Source of the DNA: JAZNQL01 sp045531205
GTDB lineage: Bacteria; Bacillota; Clostridia; UMGS1883; UMGS1540
Assembly (NCBI GenBank): GCA_045531205.1
Contig: JAZSDN010000002.1
Coordinates: forward strand, 10,943 to 74,942
Direction of reading: 5' to 3'
Length of the DNA stretch: 64,000 nucleotides
A program made the translations under genes and the position numbers. This document shows, piece after piece, positions 47,574 to 56,445 of this stretch (within the stretch, counting starts at the first letter, position 1; each line of letters begins with the position of its first letter). The notes beneath the pieces were generated by a model. It saw only the letters and a list, made by a program, of their open reading frames with translations, made no database searches and was not told the origin of the DNA.

Positions 47574-47754
47574 TGTCAGCCCTCGTTTCCCAAGCTTCGA
47601 TTGCTTCTTTTTTTGTTTTATATGCCCAAGTTTTAGGTATAACGCTGCAATGGGATTTTGTAATATTGCATTCAACAAAATATCTGCCGTCTGTACCTTT
47701 TTGAAGTATTGCTTCGCCGCCACAAAACGGACAGGGTTTTAATTTATTCGGCAT
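47566..47754 (-). CDS. Lar-family restriction alleviation-like protein
   Basis: 62 residues: KLKPCPFCGGEAILQKGTDG then YFVECN...C and KKEAIEAWETRAD. This Cys-rich fold with a terminal EAIEAWN-like helix is the Lar/zinc-ribbon family, some of whose members modulate type I restriction. The role here is inferred by family only. Confidence 0.75.
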   Translation of the reverse strand: MPNKLKPCPFCGGEAILQKGTDGRYFVECNITKSHCSVIPKTWAYKTKKEAIEAWETRADNG

Positions 47755-47932
47755 TATTCACACCTTCTTTCGTTCTATTAAAAATCGAATTGTGCATAAG
47801 CATATAAAGTTCAAGATATAATCCTGCGGGTAATGACAATAATGTTCTATGCAGAACCTCTATATCAATTTTGCAAGGTTCGTCGCTAACAGTAACGAGA
47901 ATTTCTTTGATATTGTCATAACAATTCGGCAT
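47744..47932 (-). CDS. Small hypothetical protein
   Basis: 62 residues from MPNCYDNIKEILVTVSDEPC, with LHRTLLSLPAGLYLELYMLM. Overlaps the next start by eleven bases. No known family. Confidence 0.5.
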   Translation of the reverse strand: MPNCYDNIKEILVTVSDEPCKIDIEVLHRTLLSLPAGLYLELYMLMHNSIFNRTKEGVNNAE

Positions 47933-47934
47933 TG

Positions 47935-48150
47935 TCACTCACTCCTTTCAGCAAGCAGCTTCACTATCGGTATAAACCAAATAGGGCAGTACATCACCCA
48001 GCAAAAGAACCTGTCGCCCAAATCTACTGCCAAATTTGATTTTTCAAGCTCTTTGCGGTCTTTTATCCAAACAAAGAAAAAAGGAAGAAACAAGATAAGC
48101 TGCAACGCAATATATATTAATTCTTCTACCCAAAAATTCATTTCAGGCAT
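47935..48150 (-). CDS. Small two-span membrane protein
   Basis: 71 residues from MPEMNFWVEELIYIALQLIL. Two hydrophobic helices (IYIALQLILFLPFFFVWIKD and FFCWVMYCPIWFIPIVKLLA). Function unknown. Confidence 0.55.
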   Translation of the reverse strand: MPEMNFWVEELIYIALQLILFLPFFFVWIKDRKELEKSNLAVDLGDRFFCWVMYCPIWFIPIVKLLAERSE

Positions 48151-48155
48151 TGTCG

Positions 48156-48659
48156 TCACTCCTTTCCACTTCTTAACATACAGAACAATAATTCAATAAT
48201 TGACCGATTTCGTTCTCGTTGGTGTGCTGCTCTTATCGTTTCAAGTTTCCAATATGCAGTATCATCATATAGCTCTGTTGGATTTTCAAATTCTGAATAC
48301 TTATCCTTACTTATATGAACAGGACACAAAACACCGACATTGTACGGGATTTCGTTAATTACTTCCTTGTATGTTTTCATAGGCATTACAAGATAGTTTT
48401 TTTCTGCAATGAAATTTACACCGAAACCACTATTAAAATCAGCCTTGCAACTTTTAACTTCGTAACAAATGAAAATTCCTTTTTCTAATCCGCTTACTGA
48501 ATATTGATAAGGCGGCTCAAATTGCAAAAAATCAATTCTTCTTACATTGTTTGTTCCATAATCAAGAGTGACTTCGCTTGCCCAATATTTACCTCTTTTC
48601 AACAATTTTTCTCGTTTAAGAAGTTCGCCCAAAAATCGGGTTGTTTCTTTTCTGTTCAT
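48156..48659 (-). CDS. PD-(D/E)xK nuclease-like protein
   Basis: 167 residues. SEVTLDYGTNNVRRIDFLQF followed by KGIFICYEVKSCKADF gives E...D...ExK, the catalytic core of the PD-(D/E)xK superfamily, close to MmcB-like DNA repair nucleases. The N-terminal KREKLLKRGKYWA is basic. Function not established. Confidence 0.6.
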   Translation of the reverse strand: MNRKETTRFLGELLKREKLLKRGKYWASEVTLDYGTNNVRRIDFLQFEPPYQYSVSGLEKGIFICYEVKSCKADFNSGFGVNFIAEKNYLVMPMKTYKEVINEIPYNVGVLCPVHISKDKYSEFENPTELYDDTAYWKLETIRAAHQRERNRSIIELLFCMLRSGKE

Positions 48660-48868
48660 TAACTCTCGCTCACCTTTTCGTCATTTTCTTCAACCCATTC
48701 ATATTTCTGATTCCAAAGCCATCTAATGGCAGCAAGCATATTGTCTTTTTTAATGCTGTTATGGGTAGCTATATTCATTACAATAAAAATTGCTTCTGCT
48801 TTTTCTTCGTCGGTAAATTCTTCGCTATTGATTTGCAGAAAAATCGCCATTGCTTTTCCTTTGCTCAT
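48659..48868 (-). CDS. Small hypothetical protein
   Basis: 69 residues, acidic and helical (FTDEEKAEAIFIVMNIATHN, AIRWLWNQKYEWVEENDEK). It shares its stop-start junction with the nuclease-like gene. Unknown. Confidence 0.5.
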   Translation of the reverse strand: MSKGKAMAIFLQINSEEFTDEEKAEAIFIVMNIATHNSIKKDNMLAAIRWLWNQKYEWVEENDEKVSES

Positions 48869-49197
48869 TCCGTATCACCTGCCATTTCTTTTTTTGTTTC
48901 ATTTACTGCCTGTTCAATTCCTATGGTGAACATTCCATAATCTCTGCTGTTACAATGGTTTGACAGCAAATAATGATGTTCATGTATAGTTTCAAGCAAC
49001 CTTTCCGCAAACTCTCTCGCTCCGTCACAATAACCTTTCTCATATTGCTGTCGGTCATAATTTAAGGCTTTTATAAGTTCTTTTTTATCAACATTTACAC
49101 CGACATTTTGAATGGCTCTCATAATTTGTTCTTCTTGATTTTTTACTATTCCCATTTGAATAGCAGAAATAGTAAGGTCTATCGGGGATTTATACAT
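48865..49197 (-). CDS. Conserved phage protein (MYKSPI family)
   Basis: 110 residues: MYKSPIDLTISAIQMGIVKN, then NVGVNVDKKELIKALNYDRQ and QYEKGYCDGAREFAERL. This is a very common Firmicutes phage family, helical and of unknown function. Overlaps the next gene by four bases. Confidence 0.7.
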   Translation of the reverse strand: MYKSPIDLTISAIQMGIVKNQEEQIMRAIQNVGVNVDKKELIKALNYDRQQYEKGYCDGAREFAERLLETIHEHHYLLSNHCNSRDYGMFTIGIEQAVNETKKEMAGDTE

Positions 49198-49216
49198 TGT
49201 TTATTTACACGCTCCT

Positions 49217-49402
49217 TTACAGTTCTTCAAGACATCTTTCGTACACATATTCGGACAATTCTTTCCTTAACCATTCTGCCATTGGCATAGGTGCTACGAT
49301 TACGCCATTTTTAAGAAGAAAATCGGCAACATATTCCACATCAACATCTGTGTCTATTGACTTTCCCGTTAATAGCTTAATTAACTTTTCTCTGTCTGTC
49401 AT
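49217..49402 (-). CDS. Small hypothetical protein (MTDREKL type)
   Basis: 61 residues from MTDREKLIKLLTGKSIDTDV (49402). The N-terminus resembles that of the gene at 57207, and a ctctgtctgtcattac segment is duplicated at its start, offering two alternative starts. The C-terminal PMPMAEWLRKELSEYVYERC resembles SH3-less members of the family. Confidence 0.5.
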   Translation of the reverse strand: MTDREKLIKLLTGKSIDTDVDVEYVADFLLKNGVIVAPMPMAEWLRKELSEYVYERCLEEL

Positions 49403-49416
49403 TACTCTGTCTGTCA

Positions 49417-50112
49417 TTACTCTGCACCTTCCATTTCTGCTCTTAAACTATCTTTTATGTAATAGTCAATGCCTAACTTTTTGCAAAGTTTTTCTGCTTT
49501 TCTGCCGAAGTCTTTCCAATCAATATCTGACGGGTAATAATTTAATTTGCCGATTTTGACCTTATCAACAAAGGGTGCAACCAAGTGAAGATTGATAAAA
49601 AACTCTTTTTCGTTCGTTACAGGTTCAAAGGAAACCCAAGTTTTTATGCCACGGCTATGTGCTTCCGCAAGAGCGTCAACTCTCGCTTTCCATAATGGAT
49701 TTCTGCCGTTTCCAATGCCGTCAAGGGTAATACCGTACCAATCGTTTTCATCGAGCAAATCAAAATCTCGGCTGCCGTCACCTTTTGTGAGTATCTGCAC
49801 ATTATTACCGCTGTCTTTAAGTATCTTGATTATTTCTCTTGTAGGTGTGCTGTCATAACCTGTTGGGTATGGGTCACAAGTAAAACAAAGGTGAATGAGC
49901 TTGCCTGTGATACCCTCACGCTCAATCTGTTTTTTTACTTCTTCAACAATGTTTTTTCTCGGCTCAACACACTTATGAAAATTATCTCTTGTTTTGCGTA
50001 AAACATTCGGTGCAAAACAGTAATAACATTCGTGCGGGCAGCCTGTATAAATGTTTATAGCATAATCGCCGTATTCTTTTGCCTTGCCCTTTGGCTCATA
50101 TATTGGTTTCAT
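49417..50112 (-). CDS. Radical SAM enzyme (SPL-like family)
   Basis: 231 residues. NIYTGCPHECYYCFAPNVL has CX3CX2C for a 4Fe-4S cluster, followed by LIHLCFTCDPYPTGYDSTPT and NVQILTKGDG. The family is related to spore photoproduct lyase-like proteins and is frequent in phages. Substrate unknown; DNA or RNA repair is a guess. Confidence 0.85.
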   Translation of the reverse strand: MKPIYEPKGKAKEYGDYAINIYTGCPHECYYCFAPNVLRKTRDNFHKCVEPRKNIVEEVKKQIEREGITGKLIHLCFTCDPYPTGYDSTPTREIIKILKDSGNNVQILTKGDGSRDFDLLDENDWYGITLDGIGNGRNPLWKARVDALAEAHSRGIKTWVSFEPVTNEKEFFINLHLVAPFVDKVKIGKLNYYPSDIDWKDFGRKAEKLCKKLGIDYYIKDSLRAEMEGAE

Positions 50113-50155
50113 TTTATAACTCCTTTTCTGAATTTTCTGACTTTTTATAACAATA

Positions 50156-50181
50156 AATAAACCGCTTTTACACGGCTTATT
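50156..50181 (-). other. Hairpin after the XRE gene
   Basis: AATAAGCCG and CGGTTTATT pair around eight bases and overlap the end of the gene at 50177. The following T content is low, so a weak terminator or processing stem is possible. Confidence 0.4.
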
Positions 50182-50470
50182 TAGTCATTCGCAGTTTTTC
50201 TATAAGTGAATTGCTTTCAAGTATATCTTCAAGCTTGCAATCAAGAGCAATGCTCAATCTGCAAAGTGCTTCAAGTCTTGCTCCGTTAATTGCTCCTGCT
50301 GTCTGCTCGTAATACTGAATTCTTCGTGTAGGCACTCCCGAAACAACTGATAGTTCATACTGTGACATACCCTTTTTCACTCTCAATCTTTGGAGCTTCG
50401 TTTCTGCGATACCCTTTTTTGCTCTGATTTTAGCCGCCTGAACAGGTGACATACCCTTTTTTGATTTCAT
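50177..50470 (-). CDS. XRE-family HTH regulator
   Basis: 97 residues from MKSKKGMSPVQAAKIRAKKG (50470). The HTH lies at LQRLRVKKGMSQYELSVVSG and VPTRRIQYYEQTAGAINGAR. It may regulate this accessory operon. Overlaps none of the genes after it. Confidence 0.75.
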   Translation of the reverse strand: MKSKKGMSPVQAAKIRAKKGIAETKLQRLRVKKGMSQYELSVVSGVPTRRIQYYEQTAGAINGARLEALCRLSIALDCKLEDILESNSLIEKLRMTK

Positions 50471-50492
50471 CTTCACCACTTCCTTAATAATT

Positions 50493-50915
50493 CTATCCGA
50501 CAAATACAATGCCGTTTTCTTTTGCCCATTGCTGGGCTTGTTTGTCCTGCTCTCTCAAATATTTATCAAGGGCAGGCATTAAATCGTCGTTTTCAACTGC
50601 GGTTAAATACTCGTCAATATCATCAAACGCAAACATCACATAATATTCTCTCTGTAATGGTGGTTCGTTTTGTGTGTATATTGTTGGGTCAATAACCGTT
50701 TCGTGTTCATCAAGTATGAAGCAATGGCGGCAATAAAGCCCCGCCATTACCTCAACATATCCGTAAGCAACTTTCCATTTATCCGCTCGGAAATTGCTTA
50801 TATAATCCGTCACAACTTCAAACACATTGTTATAGCAATGCTTTACTTGTAGATATTGCTTGCAATGCTCATAAACTGCTTTGCTTTGCTCAATGTTCAG
50901 TTGATGTTTTCTCAT
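50493..50915 (-). CDS. Conserved phage protein with AYGYVEV...HCFILD motif
   Basis: 140 residues from MRKHQLNIEQSKAVYEHCKQ. KVAYGYVEVMAGLYCRHCFI then DEHETVIDPTIY resembles a widespread phage family of papain-like topology (Cys..His..Asp). Catalytic function is not established. Confidence 0.55.
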   Translation of the reverse strand: MRKHQLNIEQSKAVYEHCKQYLQVKHCYNNVFEVVTDYISNFRADKWKVAYGYVEVMAGLYCRHCFILDEHETVIDPTIYTQNEPPLQREYYVMFAFDDIDEYLTAVENDDLMPALDKYLREQDKQAQQWAKENGIVFVG

Positions 50916-51168
50916 TTTTACCACCTACCGCAAAGTATCGTAAGCCGTAAGTATAGCTGTAACTGTGACCGCCCTCTGACTTTTCAACCTTTAATCGGTC
51001 TTGATATTTTTCAAGCAATGCTTCTTTGTAAGCTTCCTGCTCGTTGTTGTTGCGTGTATGACCTATGCAATCAATGTACACTTGAACAGCTTCCATACTC
51101 TCTAACGCTTCGCAAATTTCATTAAAGGATTTCTCGTTAAAGTAATTCTGTCCGTTTATGACTTTCAC
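50890..51168 (-). CDS. Hypothetical protein
   Basis: The start is placed at a GTG (51168) after GGGGAG because the longer frame overlaps the DUF3846 gene. 92 residues: NYFNEKSFNEICEALESMEA and YIDCIGHTRNNNEQEAYKEA. Unknown. Confidence 0.5.
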   Translation of the reverse strand: MKVINGQNYFNEKSFNEICEALESMEAVQVYIDCIGHTRNNNEQEAYKEALLEKYQDRLKVEKSEGGHSYSYTYGLRYFAVGGKNEKTSTEH

Positions 51169-51169
51169 T

Positions 51170-51733
51170 TTAATTCTCCCCTTTTGCGTATCGTGGCAAG
51201 AACAGATTTTGTAACTTTTTGCTTTGACGGTCAATGTTCTGCTGAATACCCACAATATCGTGAGCAAAATTCAAATCATCTGCTTTTAACAATTCGTTCA
51301 GCTTTAACCCGATTTCTGCGTGTACATTCTCAATATCCATAATCAAGGACATTCTATCAAACATCAGTAAATCCATTTCCTCGGCTCTTTTGGCAATTTC
51401 TACAACGGTCAATTTTTCGGCTTTTTCCATTTGCTTTTTCACCTCATTAAAAAAGTTTGTTAAAATCTCAATCTGTTCATCTGACAAGTCTGCAAAATTT
51501 CCGTCATTGCCGTATGCTACAAATACCGCTGTTCCTGCAATAACATCATTCCCAATCGGGAAGTTAGCGGGCAAGCCGTTTAACTTCCCTTCTTCATTAC
51601 ACACAAGGCAAATGCCTTGCCCCGTGCTTACTGCTTCAATGTAACCGCCGACAAGCTTTTGAAGTGTTGATAATTCGTTTTCAATATCCTCAACCCTCGG
51701 CTCTTTGCCAACTTCTTTAATGATTACTCTCAT
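51170..51733 (-). CDS. DUF3846-domain protein
   Basis: The start at MRVIIKEVGKEPRVEDIENE (51733) gives 187 residues. The N-terminal half is DUF3846 (LQKLVGGYIEAVSTGQGICL, CNEEGKLNGLPANF). The C-terminal half is a helical extension (FDRMSLIMDIENVHAEIGLK, then NFAHDIVGIQQNIDR). Function unknown, though the fold occurs with DNA metabolism genes. Confidence 0.75.
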   Translation of the reverse strand: MRVIIKEVGKEPRVEDIENELSTLQKLVGGYIEAVSTGQGICLVCNEEGKLNGLPANFPIGNDVIAGTAVFVAYGNDGNFADLSDEQIEILTNFFNEVKKQMEKAEKLTVVEIAKRAEEMDLLMFDRMSLIMDIENVHAEIGLKLNELLKADDLNFAHDIVGIQQNIDRQSKKLQNLFLPRYAKGEN

Positions 51734-51746
51734 TTGAAAATCGCCC

Positions 51747-52070
51747 CTATTCTTCATATAGTGTTAAGTTCCAAGCGTTACCCAATTCGTAATACAAGCC
51801 GTACCCTTTGAGAATATCGTTAAATTCCTCTTGCAGCTTATAGGCTCTTGAAGATGTTCCGTTGAACACTTCATATAAAGCACCTTCAAAGCTCATGCTC
51901 AAAATGTCACCGACATACTCAAAATAATCTTTTGGGTTTGCTTCTTCCTCTTTGGATTTCTCGTAAACTACCTTGCCATTGTAGTACACCCGTACATCAA
52001 TCCACAATTCTTTTTCGTCCAACCATTGAAGAATTTCTTTGGCGAGTTTTTCAATTTTTTGGCTTTTCAT
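51747..52070 (-). CDS. Hypothetical protein
   Basis: The start at MKSQKIEKLAKEILQWLDEK (52070) follows GGAGGGGG; 107 residues. WIDVRVYYNGKVVYEKSKEE and MSFEGALYEVFNGTSSRAYK. It follows its own promoter (52093-52121). No known family. Confidence 0.55.
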   Translation of the reverse strand: MKSQKIEKLAKEILQWLDEKELWIDVRVYYNGKVVYEKSKEEEANPKDYFEYVGDILSMSFEGALYEVFNGTSSRAYKLQEEFNDILKGYGLYYELGNAWNLTLYEE

Positions 52071-52092
52071 TATTACCCCCTCCTTCAATACT

Positions 52093-52121
52093 ATTATATC
52101 AAAAAATAGGGATAATAACAA
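52093..52121 (-). promoter_or_regulatory. Promoter inside the accessory region
   Basis: On the minus strand TTGTTA (52121-52116), 17 bp and TATAAT (52098-52093), with TG just upstream, form a good promoter for the gene at 52070. It would transcribe the genes from 52.1 kb leftward independently of PcfJ. Confidence 0.7.
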
Positions 52122-52134
52122 AAACAATTAGATG

Positions 52135-52311
52135 TTAATTAATTTTGTCTTTAACTTTGGTTTTATAAACAAACTGAACAATGCCAATATCAAAAGCTCC
52201 GATAAGTTCATTCTCTTTGTAGAGTTTAAAGAAATTGTCTGTTTCTTCAATTCTATCTGCTTCAAGATTAGCCGTTGTATCGGTTGTTGTTTTTACAATC
52301 ACTCTCCACAT
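52135..52311 (-). CDS. Small hypothetical protein
   Basis: A 58-residue frame: MWRVIVKTTTDTTANLEADR then NFFKLYKENELIGAFDIG. GGTGAAAG lies before ATG. Beta-rich; similar short proteins exist in related phages. Unknown. Confidence 0.5.
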   Translation of the reverse strand: MWRVIVKTTTDTTANLEADRIEETDNFFKLYKENELIGAFDIGIVQFVYKTKVKDKIN

Positions 52312-52322
52312 ACTTTCACCCT

Positions 52323-53636
52323 TTACGCTACTATCTTTTTAAGAGTTCTGTTTGCATACGGCAACCACTTCTTGTTGATGTAATTCATTACATCATCGGC
52401 AGGCGTGCTATTGCCGTTCGCATAACATTGTAGAACCTTCTTTTGTTTTATTGAGTATTCCAATGTTACAAAAGGTTCATTCGGGTTCTCTTGCGGTCTG
52501 ATAAAGAATATAAGCGTTTCTTCTCTTATGAATTTTTGGTCATAATTCATACGCCCTACACAATGATGAAGCGTTTCACCCTCTCGTATTAATTCGGCAG
52601 GGCTTTTGGCAATTATCGCAATAAACTCACCTTTCTTTTCTTCCTGCAAAGGCAGATATTTTTCTGCAACAAGTGAGAATTTTGCATAAAGCTCTTTTCT
52701 TTCTTCTTCATCTTTTATTGCTTTGGCGGTTGCGTATTCGTCTATGCGAATATCGTGCCATTGTTTGAAATTGTGAGGAAATCGGTTTTTATCTTCGTTC
52801 ATATCCAAACCAAGATAATTACAAGCATTCAGATAATCAAGATACAAGTTGTTTGTGATTTGCTGTTTGCCGATGTAGCTGAAATACTTTTTGTAATCAC
52901 TGCCGAACAATTCACGAATAGGTTTATACGCCTTTTCCTTGCACAATGTTTTCTTTGCCGTTTCATAAGCTTGTACCTCTTTTAACGGCTCGTTCTTTTG
53001 ATAAGCTTGCAGCACGGTTGATATGTAATAGATATTAGACTTTAATTCATTGCGGTTTACAGATAACCATTTACGAAACTTCTTATCTTTTGCGACTTTG
53101 GTTAATATCTGCTTGCTTTTTGCGTATTCCGAAAGCCCCAGCTTTACAAGATATTCAATTTGAGGATATTTCTCATATAACCGAAGATATTGTAATACAT
53201 CAACACCGTTGTATAACTCATAGGCACTATATTTGTATTCGGGGAATTTTGCTATATATTCCTTATTAACAACGGGTGCGTATGGGTCAAAATATTTATC
53301 TGTATATTCCCACCACTCGCCGTTCTCAAATTCTTTTTTGCGTTTGCATAATCCTTCGGAATACCAACCTGTATGATAACCACCAATGATATAAAAAATC
53401 ATATCTTTCGCAAAACATTCATCTGAATGTACACCGTGTACCGCACATTGTTTGTAATACCATTTTGTGTACTTATGTCGAACAGCTACCGTAACCTTTA
53501 CAAGCTCCTTATCGTTGGTAGTAAGGTAGGAATAAAATCGTGTATTTCCATTCGGTTTAGAATTTGCTTTTTCGTCAGCTTTTTTTATGAGGGCAAGTAT
53601 GTATTTCGGAATGGGTTTAATTTTCTCTCTTTTCAT
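52323..53636 (-). CDS. PcfJ-like protein
   Basis: 437 residues. The C-terminal PcfJ domain is clear: KSPAELIREGETLHHCVGRM, RPQENPNEPFVTLEYSIKQK and VLQCYANGNSTPADDVMNYI. PcfJ is known from conjugative elements and appears in phages with PcfK and methyltransferases, as here. The N-terminal half is Lys/Tyr-rich. Function not understood. Confidence 0.85.
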   Translation of the reverse strand: MKREKIKPIPKYILALIKKADEKANSKPNGNTRFYSYLTTNDKELVKVTVAVRHKYTKWYYKQCAVHGVHSDECFAKDMIFYIIGGYHTGWYSEGLCKRKKEFENGEWWEYTDKYFDPYAPVVNKEYIAKFPEYKYSAYELYNGVDVLQYLRLYEKYPQIEYLVKLGLSEYAKSKQILTKVAKDKKFRKWLSVNRNELKSNIYYISTVLQAYQKNEPLKEVQAYETAKKTLCKEKAYKPIRELFGSDYKKYFSYIGKQQITNNLYLDYLNACNYLGLDMNEDKNRFPHNFKQWHDIRIDEYATAKAIKDEEERKELYAKFSLVAEKYLPLQEEKKGEFIAIIAKSPAELIREGETLHHCVGRMNYDQKFIREETLIFFIRPQENPNEPFVTLEYSIKQKKVLQCYANGNSTPADDVMNYINKKWLPYANRTLKKIVA

Positions 53637-53659
53637 TTCTTCACCTTGTATCTCGGTAA

Positions 53660-54133
53660 TTATGTCAAAAAGTCAAAGAAAGACATTTGCTGGGGTTCGG
53701 GTTTTGTTTCAACGGGGGCAGCTTCAACGGGTTTAGTGGGTTTTGTTTCTTCCGTTTTCTTTGGGGTGGTTTTCGGGGTAGTTGATTTTTTGGTTTTCGG
53801 AGCGGGTTTCGGTTTTGAATATTCCGTGCCGTCTGCGTTGTATAATGTTCCCTCAATGCTATCTTCTTCAAAATAGTGCATAGCCCAACCAAAAACAACG
53901 CTATCCTCAATACAAGCACCTGTTGCCCCTTTTTCAGCCTGTTTTCTTGCTTCCTCGGTTGCATACTTCATAAATCCGTCAAGTGTCTTTTTGTTCGTCA
54001 ACACTTTGCCGTCTTTCTCAATCTGAACACCGTTATTGATTTTGTCAGCTAAAATATCGCTCACATTCTGTTCAAGGTATTCTTTTACCCTTTTTTGTGC
54101 TTCTGTGTTAGCTGTTAAATTTAACTCTCTCAT
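53660..54133 (-). CDS. PcfK-like protein with C-terminal clamp-binding-like motif
   Basis: 157 residues: the PcfK domain (VKEYLEQNVSDILADKINNG, GACIEDSVVFGWAMHYFEED), a Pro/Thr/Lys linker and the C-terminus QQMSFFDFLT. QxxSFFDFL resembles the QxxL/MxF motif by which partners bind the DNA polymerase sliding clamp. PcfK normally travels with PcfJ. It is three bases from the methyltransferase gene. Confidence 0.8.
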   Translation of the reverse strand: MRELNLTANTEAQKRVKEYLEQNVSDILADKINNGVQIEKDGKVLTNKKTLDGFMKYATEEARKQAEKGATGACIEDSVVFGWAMHYFEEDSIEGTLYNADGTEYSKPKPAPKTKKSTTPKTTPKKTEETKPTKPVEAAPVETKPEPQQMSFFDFLT

Positions 54134-54135
54134 TG

Positions 54136-55986
54136 TTATTCTCCTAACATCAATACTTGATTGGTAACGGGAGCAAGGTAATAATCTGCTTTTGCCATAA
54201 CCTCGTTATAAGCTTCCTCGCCCTGAAAACTGTCAATAACCTCTTTTTCTTCTGCGGTCATATCCTTGTACGCTTTTTTACCGTAGCAAGGCGGCAACCA
54301 ACCTTTTTTCTGTGAACCGTAAAGATTTAATTTCATTAGCAAATCAAGGTCTGTAAACTCAATGTGACAAGTACCTTTCTTGTATACTGTGATATTGAAA
54401 TACTTGCAGGCTATTTTTCTGCTAATACCATTTTCACACGCCACTTTTAAGACACTATGTAAATCGGTCATTTTTTCATTTTTGCCGCCGTCCAAATAAT
54501 TAAGTGTTTTTTCAATATCCGACAATACCGAATAAACTTTGCTAAAATCAAAATTATCATCATACCTTTTATAAAACCAATCGTATGAAAAAGCTCCGTT
54601 CATCGGTATAATGACCTTCTTATTGATTATCCAAGCCTTATTTGTTTTCCAACCATTATAATAATGAATGTTTTTATCACCGTCTGAAAACCACGAATAT
54701 TTAGCCGTTAATGTTTCAAACAAGTCTAAAATCGTATCTTCTAAACTGCCTGTAAGATTTTTCATCAAATCTTCCATTACAGTATAGGCGTTATATAACG
54801 TGAAATCGTAATTTTCCATACTTTCCACTATGGTATCGTACTTTTTGCGTAAATCACTTGTTAGCAACTGTTTAAATTCAGGTTTGTTAAAAAATTCGTT
54901 CCAGTATTTTCGCCTAACAATTTTTACATAATCATTTCTGCTATAATCTAATTTATGGTCATTAATAGTAAGTTCTATCACAGGATATTGAAACTTTTCA
55001 TCAAAAGTTTTAAGCATATAAGGCACTACCGCTTTATATTCCTCTATCAATCTTTTTATAGCAGCAAGCTCAAAATTGAATTGCTCAACCATTTGTTCAA
55101 TCCAATTACCTTTTATAAGTGCTGTTGGGTTGTTTTCCTGTTCTTTCTCTGCTTCTTCTTTTGCTTTACGCAAACCCTCAATTATAAAGCTTTTCTTTTG
55201 TTTAGCAGGAATATTCACTTTAATAAGTGCTACTTCAACATCTGTTTTTCGCTCGGTTTCAGATGTTGCAAATTCACCCGTTAAAAAGTCAATATCAGCT
55301 TCGTATTCTTCAAGTTTTCTCTTTAATAGCTGTCTGCTGTTGGTGTAGGGATTTTTTATTGTTTCTGCATTTAAAAGGCAAATAACTTTACCGCCGTCTT
55401 TCTGCAAATCCAAAGCGTGTAAAAGGTGTAAATCACCTTTATCAAATGGGGGATTCATAACAATGAGGTCATATTGTATGAAGGTATGAAAATTGAGGAA
55501 ATCGTTATAAATTACCTTAACTTTGTCGTGATATTTAAAAATTCCAACTTCTTCTTCAAGCAAGGTTAATTCTGTCTGTTCGGCTTCGGTTAAAGGTGAA
55601 GCGGGGTTTTTAACTCTCTCTCGCATATCTCGCTCACCCCACTCGGATAAGCCGCCTTGCTTCAATCTTTCTACTGCATTTATATAATTTTCATATTTTC
55701 TGCTTTTATCTCTCAATGCGTCAACACGGCTATCAAGTTCCCAATATCTCTTTTCCGAAAAGTTGTATTGTAGCAGAGTTCTTATTTCGGGGTCATACTC
55801 TATACAATCTATTTTTACCTCACGATTATAACTGTTTATTCTTAAAAGTTCCTTAACAATGTTTCCTGTTCCTGCTGACGGTTCTAAAACATATTTTGCT
55901 CCAACCCAACTTACATCTTCAAGCATTTTATCAATCAACGCTTTCGGTGTAGGATAGTAATTTTCGGGTGCTGTAATAATACTCAT
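54136..55986 (-). CDS. Class I DNA methyltransferase with DUF4942
   Basis: The start at MSIITAPENYYPTPKALIDK (55986) gives 616 residues. The N-terminal methyltransferase has VLEPSAGTGNIVKELL (SAM) and DLIVMNPPFDKGD (NPPF catalytic), typical of adenine-N6 enzymes. The C-terminal half is DUF4942 (WSFDG-like region, WIINKKVIIPMNGAF). It probably methylates phage DNA, adding to the 7-deazaguanine and Lar defences. Confidence 0.85.
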   Translation of the reverse strand: MSIITAPENYYPTPKALIDKMLEDVSWVGAKYVLEPSAGTGNIVKELLRINSYNREVKIDCIEYDPEIRTLLQYNFSEKRYWELDSRVDALRDKSRKYENYINAVERLKQGGLSEWGERDMRERVKNPASPLTEAEQTELTLLEEEVGIFKYHDKVKVIYNDFLNFHTFIQYDLIVMNPPFDKGDLHLLHALDLQKDGGKVICLLNAETIKNPYTNSRQLLKRKLEEYEADIDFLTGEFATSETERKTDVEVALIKVNIPAKQKKSFIIEGLRKAKEEAEKEQENNPTALIKGNWIEQMVEQFNFELAAIKRLIEEYKAVVPYMLKTFDEKFQYPVIELTINDHKLDYSRNDYVKIVRRKYWNEFFNKPEFKQLLTSDLRKKYDTIVESMENYDFTLYNAYTVMEDLMKNLTGSLEDTILDLFETLTAKYSWFSDGDKNIHYYNGWKTNKAWIINKKVIIPMNGAFSYDWFYKRYDDNFDFSKVYSVLSDIEKTLNYLDGGKNEKMTDLHSVLKVACENGISRKIACKYFNITVYKKGTCHIEFTDLDLLMKLNLYGSQKKGWLPPCYGKKAYKDMTAEEKEVIDSFQGEEAYNEVMAKADYYLAPVTNQVLMLGE

Positions 55987-55991
55987 TGGTG

Positions 55992-56198
55992 TTACTCTCT
56001 TTCGTTTAATTTCCTGCCGCATATAGGGCAATAATTGATGTTTTCTGTTTCAAACTCGTCAAAGTTGTCAACATCAATTTGTTTTGAATATCCTGCATAG
56101 AAATTATAATTTTCCTTTGGATATGACTTCATTTCGCCGTTGCTATCCTCAAAATCAAGGTAACAACAAAACTCGCAATGTTCTAAATCATTTGGCAT
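55992..56198 (-). CDS. Zinc-ribbon protein
   Basis: 68 residues from MPNDLEHCEFCCYLDFEDSN, with NYCPICGRKLNERE. Two Cys pairs form a ribbon over the length of the protein. The start overlaps the next gene. Unknown. Confidence 0.6.
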   Translation of the reverse strand: MPNDLEHCEFCCYLDFEDSNGEMKSYPKENYNFYAGYSKQIDVDNFDEFETENINYCPICGRKLNERE

Positions 56199-56445
56199 TG
56201 TCGTCACTTCCTTTTTTATGTAACAATTTGTGCATTATATCTAATTCAAATGCAGGAATATGTCCGTGCTTGATAAGTGCAAACAACTCAACAAACCTCT
56301 TACGAACAACATCAAAATCGTGTTCTTTTTTAATGTTTGCGATTTCTGAAAGTCGAAATAAAGAATTGTTTATACATCTTACTTCATCATAATCAAGGGT
56401 AACTGTTACAAACTTTCTATCTGTGTTTAATTCTCTTATATACAT
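56188..56445 (-). CDS. Hypothetical protein
   Basis: 85 residues: VTVTLDYDEVRCINNSLFRL and KKEHDFDVVRKRFVELFALI. Helical; similar to small phage proteins with LDYDEVRxI. Unknown. Confidence 0.5.
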   Translation of the reverse strand: MYIRELNTDRKFVTVTLDYDEVRCINNSLFRLSEIANIKKEHDFDVVRKRFVELFALIKHGHIPAFELDIMHKLLHKKGSDDNAK

